From Ancistrus triradiatus (lineage: Eukaryota > Chordata > Actinopteri > Siluriformes > Loricariidae): 64,000 nucleotides of DNA. Shown here piece by piece: positions 55,336 to 64,000 of the stretch. Made by a program: the position numbers and the translations under genes. The stretch spans positions 1 through 64,000 of the forward strand of contig JAJAGP010001356.1 of NCBI GenBank assembly GCA_025084515.1, given 5' to 3'. Positions within the stretch are counted from its first letter, which is position 1. Each line of letters opens with the position of its first letter. The notes beneath the pieces are model-generated. The model saw only the letters and a program-made list of their open reading frames with translations. It ran no database searches and was not told the origin of the DNA.

Positions 55336-56897
55336 TGTCAGGGAAGCACAGGCAACTTTGAATTTCACACCAAGAACTACAAATATGGAGTCCAGAGACT
55401 ACAGTTCCCAGCGAGCAGGCTCATCCGAGTACTGATCAGGAATACTTGAGAACAATTACATTAATCTATATTGAAACTCATTTTCTGACACAAGAGCATG
55501 AAGTATTTATTTAGTGTGTTCATAGCTACTGACACTCAGCGTTTCATTGCATACGACTTCCTGCCTGGATTTTGACCTTCATTTTTTGTTCATTGTTTAT
55601 GTTTTTTCCTCTGCCTTTGAAGTTATGTTTGTACATAGCCTGACCTCTTTCTCATTTATTGACTACATCTATTGGATATTGAATTTTGTTCTGGATTTGT
55701 TTGTCTGCCTTTTGAATCTTACAGAAAGGATTACACAGCACTTGCTTCCATCTCAGCCCTGTGTATCCCTGGCATAATACCTTGCCTACCTATGGAAACA
55801 GCAGGTAACACCAACTGGCAACAAGCCATGTCCTACCAGGGGAAAATGATTTGGGATCAACAACATCAGATGGCCTTGCAGCCAAGTTTACCTCGCTACC
55901 CAACAAGTACAGTGGGGACCATTCCATGTGTCAAAGCTTCTTGGTAGTATGTTCCTTATGTTTTACAGAACACCCAGAACTATCTGACAATCAGAAGGTA
56001 GCAGTTGTTATCAACCAGCTCACGAATAAGGCACTCATCTGGGCTACTGCTGTGTGGGGTCAATCAGCTATTGCACAATGTACTTACAACCAGTTTGTGA
56101 AGAAGTTCTGCCAGGTCTTTTATCACACATGCATCTGAAAAGGCATAGGCAAACAATTGCTGAAGCTAAAGCCAGGAGCGAGAACGGCAGCTGAATTCGC
56201 ACTGGAATTCCAGACCGTTGGAGCCGGGAGTGACTGGAACAAATTAGAAAATGGCTTAATTACAATTTCATCATTGGACTTACATGCCGGGACCAGCAAG
56301 GGACCCTTCTATCTTTGATTGAATTAAGATAACCTACTGCTTAATCATCTCCAACTACACAATGAGAACTTTTTAACTTACTATCCAGAGATGAGTGAGC
56401 CTATGCAGCTCTGGAGAACCTGGCTCAACAGATAAGAATGAGAGAGGAGACTAATGTCGGACATATGGTTTTACTGTGGTGAAGGCCAACACAGTGTAAA
56501 TCAATGCCTCATCGTCCTCTTGTATCAGGAAGAGGGTTCCAGATAGGGACTCCAACCGAACTCAGGTCACTAAAGTGAGTAGCAAAAGTCTACAGGAGAT
56601 TCATCCATAATTTTAGCTCCATCATCCGTTTCAGAAACTTCACTCTGTCACTTTCTTTTCAGGAATTAAGGTTTTCCTCAGCTAAAGGGAATGTAGGCAG
56701 TGGTGAGCTCCTCATAATTAAGCTACACATGAGGAATGGAGACATTGGCTACATCTTTGCCTCTGCCTTTGAAGTTACATTTGTACATCACCTGACTTCT
56801 TAGTTGTTTATTGGCTTTTTCTATTTGATTTTTTTTCTGTCTTTTGAATTTTCCAATAAAGGATTAAACAGTGCTTACTTCCGGGTCATCCCTGACA
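55336..56897 (+). mobile_element. Ty3/gypsy element, internally deleted (Gypsy-4)
   Basis: 5' LTR at 55336-55774 starts TGTCAGGG and ends CCCTGGCA. A truncated 3' LTR runs from about 56755 to 56897, ending CCCTGACA, and shares CCTCTGCCTTTGAAGTTA with the 5' LTR (55610). Flanks AAATG (5') and CAATG (3') agree at 4 of 5 bases, a possible decayed duplication. Only gag remains between. Confidence 0.78.
55790..56580 (+). pseudogene. Gypsy-4 gag
   Basis: The start METAGNTN is near 55791. Capsid blocks: SLPNKYSGDHSMCQSFLVVC, FTEHPELSDNQKVAVVINQL, ALIWATAVWGQSAIAQ and YNQFVKKFCQVFYH (to about 56135). Remnants of the tail follow (AAEFALEFQTVGAGSDWN-like, about 56190). The zinc knuckle at about 56470 reads FYCGEGQHSVNQC with Trp where the first Cys should be. 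This is a typical vertebrate gypsy Gag without protease downstream. Stops and frameshifts disable it. Confidence 0.78.
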
Positions 56898-56919
56898 CAA
56901 TGATTACATCCCAACATGT

Positions 56920-57425
56920 CTAATTTACTTCAAGGTAGAGGGCTTCTTTTAATCCCTAGAATTGCTAAAATAAATGCAACAGGAAAACATTCCACTTACA
57001 ATTCTGCCCAACTAATGGAATAACCTACTTGCCTCTCGGATTCAGGCACAGTTACAAAATCTAAGTCTCCATTGACTATGTACTTATATACTCAGGTTTT
57101 GTTTAATTAGACAAAGGTGCAGATGATCATGGTCATAGTGCTTTCTGGTGATCTGATATGTTGTGATGATACACTGTCTCCATATATTGACTAATGATAA
57201 CCTCTCTCATTTATGCAGTTATGTTCTGGGCAGTTTGAAGAGGTTGGGCTCCATGTTGAGTCTTGGTATTGTTAAGGTTTCTTCCTCATGATGTCTAGGG
57301 AGTTTTTCCTCACTGCTGTTCCCTTAGTTATGGTTACTATGAGTTGCAAACCTAGGTCTCTGAAAAGGTGCTAAGATTGTAATGTCATATTGTAAAAGCA
57401 CTACGTAAATACATTTAAATTTTAA
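56920..57425 (+). mobile_element. LINE 3' end, related family (LINE-B)
   Basis: GLLLIPRIAKINATGKHSTY and TMYLYTQVLFN (56940-57100) correspond to the ORF2 C-terminus seen at 12845-13115. The 3' UTR resembles LINE-A (GGTTTCTTCCTCATGATG, GGGAGTTTTTCCT) but ends GTAAAAGCACTACGTAAATA without TTGACTTGA. It directly follows Gypsy-4. Confidence 0.72.
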
Positions 57426-57434
57426 AACTCTCAG

Positions 57435-57500
57435 TTTTATCGGCTCAGTGGCAAAAGCCAACTCATGGAAACGGCAGTGTGTGAGGTTCAAATCTTGGGT
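57435..57500 (+). other. tRNA-like promoter, possible SINE head
   Basis: GGCTCAGTGGC and, 40 bases on, AGGTTCAAATCTT resemble A and B boxes. No further SINE body is recognised, so this is weak. Confidence 0.3.
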
Positions 57501-58494
57501 TGTGCATTTAAGAAATGATACAATGAAGACTCTCCAAACCAGGATAAATGGGGTAGCATGGGAAGCTGCTTAGTTTAATTGCAATAATGGTGTGCTTAGA
57601 TAATATAAGCCTGGGATAAAAAACTATGTTTGGTACATCTATTTCAAATGACACTTTTTAAATCAAGTTTGTGCCTGAGATCAGGACAAGCACGACAAGG
57701 CTAGGACAAGCACCTTCCTTTGGTATCGATGTCTTTACCAGCCCAGTTAATGTCCAGAAGTGGAAGTATGTGCAAGCATGGCAACAGAGCTTGTGCAAGA
57801 CCTTCAATCCCATATGGCCACCATGCATCAGCTGGTCAGGGAGTCACGATGTGACATAAGTAAGAACCAGGAGCTCACATATGACACAGCATAAAGCCCG
57901 GAGTCCCAAACTGCAGAGCAACTCTCTGCCACTGCACTACCCCGAGAGGGGCGCACCGCTCGGTTTTGTCGCTTTGCCGCTCCGATTTGACACCCTGCCG
58001 CTGCGCTCAAAGTTCAACCAAATCGAACTTTGACCTACTTATGACCTTTGAGCCAATGAGACAGATCAGAGTGTATGACATACCAAAAGCAGCTCAGTCT
58101 GACAGATATGGAGGAGAAACAGAATATAATTTTGTAGTGCCCAGAGCTCTGCAATTCCACTTTAAATGTATATCAGGACATAGTGAGGAAAAACACAGCA
58201 TGGCGACTTGTCAGCAGTGACAGAGCGTGGTTCACCCCCAGATACCAATTTCACATTTACATGATGTTTGATTTGCGATTTGCGAACGTCTTATGAACCC
58301 ACTTTCTTTTTCTCTGGGTATTATTTTTCTCGTGTCTTCTCCATATGCCCTCAACAAGAGTTTACTTTTGAATTAATTAATGAAAAATACATTTGAATTG
58401 CGGTCGTTTATTAGACCTGCCACCTCCACTGCCTCCAGCCAAGTGGAGAGCAAAGCGGCAAGTCACAGCATGGCCAAAGGTTTTCTCACACAGT
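57501..58494. other. Unassigned region with GC-rich core
   Basis: 57900-58040 is GC-rich (CCCCGAGAGGGGCGCACC) with the interrupted palindrome AAAGTTCAACCAAATCGAACTTT; this may be the end of a DNA transposon. A short plus-strand frame (57966-58220) is unrecognised. Confidence 0.35.
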
Positions 58495-59145
58495 ACATGG
58501 CCTCCTCTTGGCTGTGTTATCTTCTGGTTCTCGTTTTTCTAACTATGCTGCTATAGCTAATGCTGCCGGAGTATCATGCTACACATGGCATCAGTGGTTG
58601 TTAACTAACTACATTTTCTCTTTTCTTTCCGAGCTCATGTTCTGGTAACAGTTCCAGCCCCACATGGTAAGATGTTCCTCTGCTTCATCTCCACTCAAGT
58701 TGTTTCTGTCAGCAGCTCCAGCCCCACCATAGGGCAATAACTCCTCTGGTTGGCTGGGGTCAACGTGCTGCCAAGGACTTTCATTCTGTGGACTCAAGAT
58801 CCTAAAGTAACTCTGTGTATCAGATATAAATAATGCAGACATGAATATTTTGACTTTTTTTTTTTTTTTTTTTAACTATTACTATAGACGTATTTGACTA
58901 GATAAATTTGTTGCATTCTTACATTTATATTCTACGCCACTGAAGGACGATGGGTCTCTCTTTGAGCCTTGGTCCTCCCTAGGTTTCTTCCTTATAATGT
59001 TTATGGAGTTCGTCATTGCCACTCTCACCCTAGGCTTGTACAATTTTTGATTGTCCCTAGATATCAGAAGATAATCTAAAATTGTAAAGTTGCCTTGAGA
59101 CAATACTCTGTAAAAAGCGCTATATAAATAACTATGACTTAACTG
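58495..59145 (+). mobile_element. LINE-A 3' tail
   Basis: CTATGCTGCTATAGCTAATG (58543) and the later CTACGCCACTGAAGG, CCTCCCTAGGTTTCTTCC and GCGCTATATAAATAACTATG match the 3' UTR of LINE-A. A 17-base T run at about 58855-58872 interrupts. The tail is TGACTTAACTGAG, diverged from TTGACTTGA. Confidence 0.85.
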
Positions 59146-60196
59146 AGATGGTTCATGTGCCGTCTCCCAGCATCATTCTGATGTATACCATGGTAACATG
59201 CTGGGTTCATAGTGTTTCCCACAGGTTGATTTATTTCCCTTTAAGTTTAGTCCTAAAAATGCACAAAATGATTGTTTATAGTTTCATGCTTATAGTTTTT
59301 TTTTACATTTATATGAAGCCAATTATATTGTTAATGGTTGTTTAGGCTTTCTCCAATCTTATAGGAGGACTCTAGTCCGCTCAGGGGAGGCTGTCTCATC
59401 CCTTTGAATGAAGCCATGCCTAGCACCTGGTATAAGTTCTTTTATGATCTATTCAGAGCATACAGGTGAACTGTTCAGCAATGCTTCACTATGATCAAGA
59501 TTTCTGGGGATGCTTGTTTCTTTGTTGTTACAATATTTTAAAAAGTAAGCTACAATAGGGTTATGGTACTTTTTACTTGATTATCATGTGTCGCTATTCA
59601 ACCCGCCTTTGTTGTGGTCAATACAATATTTACATTAAAGTATAGCATAAGAATTGTTTTTATTGTTTCTTATTAGCATTTTTATTAATTCCATTGCATC
59701 CTTCATCCCTGAACATATTACATTTGGGGTAGTGCCATCAGTTCAGTGTAGCACAGTGCAAGTGCCATGTAAATGCAATAATAATGAAAATAATAAACAT
59801 GCAGTCCTTACTCTTGACGGCAAAATAATAATGCATTCTCAAAGGCACAATGAGGAGAGAGGAAAAGACAGGAGAGGAGAAATACATAGTACTTAAACAG
59901 CACTAAAGCATTGGAGGAATGCATTTCATTAATATTAGACAACCAGCATCCACTTCTGCTATTTCCAAATAATTACATAAATAAAAAAAGTGCATCATAA
60001 AGAAAAGCCAGGCTCTGGCAGAGATAAACATTGTCTCATCGCTCTCCTCTATTTCTGCCTCCTGGGTGAATTGTTTTATTTCATTCTTTTTCAAGGTACT
60101 AAACATTATAAAACCATACTTGCGAATCACATTCACAATCCTGAGAGAACCTATCCCTCAGGGCAGCAGCTACTAAACAGTGTGCCTGAATGTGTA
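59146..60196. other. No recognised feature
   Basis: AT-rich sequence without clear coding or repeat identity. Confidence 0.4.
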
Positions 60197-60234
<38 letters not shown>

Positions 60235-60308
60235 TGAGTGTGTGTGTGTGTGTTTATTATACATACATATATACACACATATATATATATATATATATAA
60301 TATATATA

Positions 60309-60341
<33 letters not shown>

Positions 60342-60361
60342 CACACAACACAACACAAAAA
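60197..60361. repeat. TG and AT microsatellites
   Basis: (TG)n at about 60200-60252 with GAGTGAGT interruption, (AT)n at about 60262-60343 with TAATAT interruptions, then ACACAACACAACAC. Confidence 0.95.
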
Positions 60362-61705
60362 ACATATTTGAGTCAGTTCACTGATTGTGCAAGTTTCTCC
60401 TACTTAGAAAGATGAGGAGAGGTCTGGTAATGTTTTCATCATGAAGAGACAAATGAGAAAAAAAATCCAGGAAGGAAATCAAACATTGTAGAATTTTAAA
60501 AGAATTTAATGTAAATCATGGTGGAAAATAAGTATTTGGTCTCCCAACAAACAAACAAGGTTCTGGCTCCACCAGACCTGCAACTTCTTCTTTTCAAAAG
60601 CTCTTCATGGTCCTCACTTGTTTTACCTGTATTAATGGCAACCTGTTGACCTCGTTATCTGTATACAAGACACCTGTCCACACAGCCTCCAACAGTCAGG
60701 ACTCCAAACTCAAACCATGGCCAAGACCCAAAGAGCTGCTTGAAGGACATAAGGAAGAAAAGAAAATTGTTTAGACGTGGCATCAGGCTGAGGAAGAGTG
60801 AACTCACAATAGGCAAGCAGGTTGGTGTGAAATAAATCAAACTGTGGGAGCATTGGTAAGACATACAAGACCATTGATAATCTCCCCGATCTGGGACTCC
60901 ACGCAGGATCTCATCACGTGGAGTCAAAAATGAATCATGTGGAACGGGGATCAAAAATCCCAGAACTACACGGAGGGACCATGATTGAAATGACCCATAA
61001 GAGAGCTGGGACGACGTAACACAAGGCTTACAATTAGTAACCACACTATGCAAAAAGAGAGTCCAGATCTTGCACAAGTGCTAGTCGTGCCCCCCTTGCT
61101 TAAGCCAGTGACATGTCCAGGCTCATCGGTGAAGTTGGGCCAGAGAGCATATGGATGATCCAGAAGAAAGAAAGACAAAACTGTGTGAAATTATCATGGT
61201 GGTAGGATGAAAACCATGAAACCAAAATAGAACTTTTTGGTAAAAAACTCAAACTGGAGGAACAAAAAGAGGATGATGAGTCGCATGCCCAAGAACACCA
61301 TACCTACTGGGAAGCATGGGGGTGGAAAACTCATGATTTGGGGCTGTTTTTCTGCAAAGGGGGACAGGACGAATGATCAGTGTTAAAGGAAGAATGAACG
61401 GGGCTATGTACCATGAGATTTAAAATGCCAAAACCTCCTCCATTAGTGAAAGCATTGAAGATGGAAACATGGCTGGGTCTTCCAGACATGACAGTGATCC
61501 AACAACAAAAACACCGCCTCGGGCAACGAGAAGAAGTGGCTCCGTTAAAAAGCATTTCAAGTCCTGGAGTAGCCTAGCCAGTCTCCAGAACCTCAAAACC
61601 CCATTAGAAAAATTTGTGGAGGGAGTTGAAAGTCCGTGTTGCCCCAAAACATCACTGCTCTAGAGGAGATCTGCATGAAGGAAGGGGAGGTCACTACAAG
61701 GCCCA
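60362..61705 (+). mobile_element. Tc1-like transposon, degraded (family D, copy 2)
   Basis: Left terminal region ACTGATTGTGCAAGTTTCTC and ATGGTGGAAAATAAGTATTT as in 45861-47239, opposite orientation. The extreme left end is lost in the AT repeat and the right end in the AT repeat at 61706. Confidence 0.85.
60718..61690 (+). pseudogene. Tc1-like transposase (family D, copy 2)
   Basis: Start MAKTQRAA at 60718. Readable blocks in several frames: IGKQVGVK-like with SNCGSIGKTYKTIDNLPDLG, GGTMIEMTHKRAG, MSRLIGEVGPESIWMI, then ETKIELFGKKLKLEEQK where the Trp-Ser-Asp before the Glu is lost, HDLGLFFCKGGQDE and the end LWRELKVRVAPKHHCSRGDL. Frame changes occur about every 60 bases, mostly at homopolymers. 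The second catalytic Asp region reads LPDMTVIQQQ, altered. It is clearly dead. Confidence 0.8.
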
Positions 61706-61784
61706 TAAATATATATATTATATACAATATATATATATATATATATATACTATATATATATATATATATATTATATATGCTGCT
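61706..61784. repeat. AT microsatellite
   Basis: Imperfect (AT)n between the Tc1 copy and the mariner-like element. Confidence 0.93.
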
Positions 61785-63255
61785 GACAAAAAACTAATCT
61801 GACTTAATGGACACATTCTCATTGAATACTTTGGTTATTACAAAGTTGAATGTGCTGACCAATGGAGGCCTGGATTTGGAGTCTCACACAAAATTAAAGT
61901 GGAAAAACACACTACATGCTTATCCAACTTTGATGTAATGTCCTTAAAACAAGTCAAAATGAGCCTCAGTACTGTGTGTGGCCTCCACGTGCCTTTATGA
62001 CCTCCCTACAATGCCTGGGCATGCTCCTGATGAGGTGGCGGATGGTCTCCTGAGGGATCTCCTCCCAGACATGGACTAAAGCATCCACCAACTCCTGGAC
62101 AGTCTGTGGTGCAACGTGACATTGGTGGATGGAGCGAGGCATGATGTCCCAGATGTGCTCAATCGGATTCAGGTCTGAGGAACGGGTGGGCCAGTCCATA
62201 GCTTCAATACCTTCATCTTTCAGGAACTGCTGACACACTCCAGCCACATGAGGTCTAGCATTGTCCTGCATTAGGAGGAACCCAGGGCCAACCGCACTAG
62301 CATATGGTCTCACAAGGGGTCTGAGGATCTCATCTCGGTACCTAATGGCAGTCAGGCTACCTCTGGCGAGCACATGGGAGGGCTGTGCGGACCTCCACAG
62401 AAATGCCACCCCACACCATTACTGACCCACTGCCAAACCGGTCATGCTGAAGGATGTTGCAGACAGCAGATCGCTCTCCACGGCATCTCCAGACTCTGTC
62501 ACGTCTGTCACATGTGCTCAGTGTGAACCTGCTTTCATCTGTGAAGAGCACAGGGCATCAGTGGCAAATTTGTCAATCCTGGTGTTCTCTGGCAAATGGC
62601 AAGCGTCCTGCACGATGTTGGGCTGTGAGCACAACCCCCATCTGTGGATGTCGGGCCCTCATACCATCCTCATGGAGCCGTTTTCTAACCGTTTGTGCAG
62701 ACTCATGAACATTTGTGGCCTGCTGGAGGTCATTTTGCAGGGGGCTCTACGCAGTGCTGAAACCTCCTGTTCCTCCTGCACAAAGGCGGGAAAACCGTGT
62801 AGCGGTCCCCTGCTGCTGGGTTGTTGCCCAGCCTATGGCCTCCTCCACGTCTCCTGGTGCACTGGCCTGTCTCCTGGTACAAAAAAAAAAAAGAAAGCCT
62901 CCAGCCTCGGACACTATGGCTGACAGACACAGCAAACCTTCTTGCCACAGCTCGCATTGATATGCCATCATGGATGAGCTGCACTACCTGAGCCACTTGT
63001 GTGGGTTGCAGAGTCCGTCTCATGCTACTACGAGTGTGAAAGCACCACCAACATTCAAAAGTGACCAAAACATCAGCCAGAAAGCATAGGTACTGAGAAG
63101 TGGTCTGTGGTCTCCACCTGCAGAACCACTCCTTTATTGAGTGTGTCTTGCTAATTGGCAATACTTTCCACCTGTTGTCTATTCCATTTGCACAACAGCA
63201 TGTGAAATTGATTGTCAATCAGTGTTGCTTCCTAAGTGGACAGTTTGATTTCACA
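61785..63255 (-). mobile_element. Tc1/mariner element with DD34E transposase (family E)
   Basis: A distinct family from the other Tc1 copies, with a nearly full-length transposase on the minus strand (61966-63023). I could not pair clear inverted ends: left sequence TGCTGACAAAAAACTAATCT and right ATTTCACAGAAGTGTATA do not match well, so boundaries are approximate. Confidence 0.78.
61966..63023 (-). pseudogene. Tc1/mariner transposase, near full length (family E)
   Basis: Start at the ATG at 63023 (MRRTLQPTQVAQVVQLIHDG) with SMRAVARRFAVSVSHSVRGW (helix-turn-helix). A 12-base A run (62880-62891) shifts the frame. The second half of the DNA-binding domain (62860-62560) is broken. Catalytic blocks are well kept: LFTDESRFTL (first Asp, about 62540), FLLMQDNARPHVAG (second Asp, about 62265) and SSDLNPIEHIWD (Glu, about 62165), the DD34E pattern. 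The C-terminus RHLIRSMPRHCREVIKARGG ends with a stop near 61966. Probably only a few lesions inactivate it. Confidence 0.88.
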
Positions 63256-63345
63256 GAAGTGTATAATTCCATGGCAGTGAGTGGGCTGAGTCAAGGATGT
63301 AAGAATGAAGAGAATAGAAAAATCTAAAGGGTTCACAAACTTTCA
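63256..63345 (-). mobile_element. Tc1-like terminal fragment (family A, copy 3)
   Basis: AAATCTAAAGGGTTCACAAA and CTTTCATG match the outer end of family A (compare 39940-39960). It faces a second family-A end across a short TATATATG stretch. Confidence 0.65.
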
Positions 63346-64000
63346 TGTATATATGTAAAAATATATATGAAAGTTTGTGCAGCCTTTAGATTTTACTAAA
63401 TTTTTGCAGAAAATATGACCTAAAAAATCATCAGATTTTCACACAAGTCTTAAAAGTAGATAAAGAGAACCCAACTAAATAAATGAGACAAAATATTTCA
63501 TATTAGTGAGTGGCAAAAGTATGTGAACCTTTGCTTTAAGTATCTGGTGTGACCCTCTTGTGCAGCAATAACTGCAACTAAACGTTTCCTGTTACTGTTG
63601 ATCAGTCCTGCACACAGGCTTGGAGGAATTTTAGCCCATTCCTCCAAACAGAACAGCTTCAAAGAATGCTTAAAAAAGAATAAAATTAATGTTTTGGAAT
63701 TGGCAAGTGAAAGTCCTGACCTTAATCCAATCGAAATGTTGTGGAAGGACCTGAAGCGAGCAGTTAATGTGAGGAAGCCCACCAACATCCCAGAAATGTT
63801 GCTTCAAGTCCTTCCACAAAATTTCCTTTGGATTAAGGTCAGGACTTTGACTTGCCAATTCCAAAATATAAAATTTATTCTTCCTTAACCATGACTTGTG
63901 TGCTTAGGGTCGTTGTCTTGTTGCATGACCCACCTTCTCTTGAGATTCAGTTCATGAACAGATGTCCTGACATTTTCCTTTAGAATTCTCTGATATAATT
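63346..64000 (-). mobile_element. Tc1-like transposon, part with internal inverted duplication (family A, copy 4)
   Basis: Terminal region ATGAAAGTTTGTGCAGCC, GACCTAAAAAATCATCAGAT and GAGTGGCAAAAGTATGTGAA as in the copy at 37836, running off the right edge of the window. The transposase C-terminus appears on the plus strand at 63690-63790 (LASESPDLNPIEMLWKDLKR) and again on the minus strand at 63800-63865 (LASQSPDLNPKEILWKDLK), an inverted duplication not seen in other copies. Confidence 0.85.

Overview
This window is a teleost fish chromosome segment, probably from an otophysan such as a catfish, carp or characin relative. The evidence is the repeat content: a Rex1-like LINE, an RTE-clade LINE, a LINE family with an esterase-type ORF1 and a TTGACTTGA tail, several Tc1-like families, a Penelope element, tRNA-derived SINEs and Ty3/gypsy elements, plus long CA/TA microsatellites. 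The lineage is inferred from memory of fish repeats. I see no ordinary host gene. Almost every open frame belongs to a mobile element, and most are broken by stops and small indels. There is one run of 100 N (35682-35781). Many frame breaks are one-base changes in homopolymers, so residual long-read assembly error probably adds to genuine decay.

Layout, left to right. 1-666 is a foldback repeat. 667-5441 is a minus-strand Ty3/gypsy element with one 998-bp LTR. 5442-16500 is the most layered region: one minus-strand gene-like unit, encoding a C2H2 zinc-finger, transposon-type protein that I recognise only as a multicopy fish family, is cut by the gypsy LTR (5441), a SINE (6188-6390), a LINE with a 16-bp target duplication (6911-10073), and a 4.1-kb element (11342-15424) that carries a ~140-bp minisatellite and ends in a palindrome. 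A Penelope remnant (16.5-16.9 kb), a Tc1 end and an RTE LINE (18.15-21.0 kb) follow. A Tc1 element (21.2-22.5 kb) contains a short second copy of the palindrome-ended element. A Rex1 LINE (22.7-25.6 kb) is split by a LINE tail, and a pogo-like remnant follows.

From 27.4 to 32.6 kb there are two gypsy elements; the second has both LTRs and a 5-bp duplication. 33.5-34.6 kb is a retroposon carrying an intact 189-codon ORF for a single-pass membrane protein, inserted inside a SINE. Tc1 copies lie at 36-40 kb, one split by a solo LTR. 40-43.6 kb is largely unassigned. Further Tc1 elements lie at 44.2-47.2 kb. 48.6-52.1 kb holds a minus-strand retrovirus-like gag, primer-binding site and LTR, in the same family as the solo LTR at 38 kb. 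A Penelope element (52.4-54.8 kb) is split by an 849-bp solo LTR with a 4-bp duplication. Gypsy, LINE and Tc1 remnants fill the rest.

The elements do not form a pathway; the useful information is stratigraphic. Reading frames that close across an insertion show exactly where the younger element landed. The strongest leads are the palindrome-ended minisatellite element, whose target frame closes with no duplication, the zinc-finger gene it interrupts, and the retroposon with the intact membrane-protein ORF.
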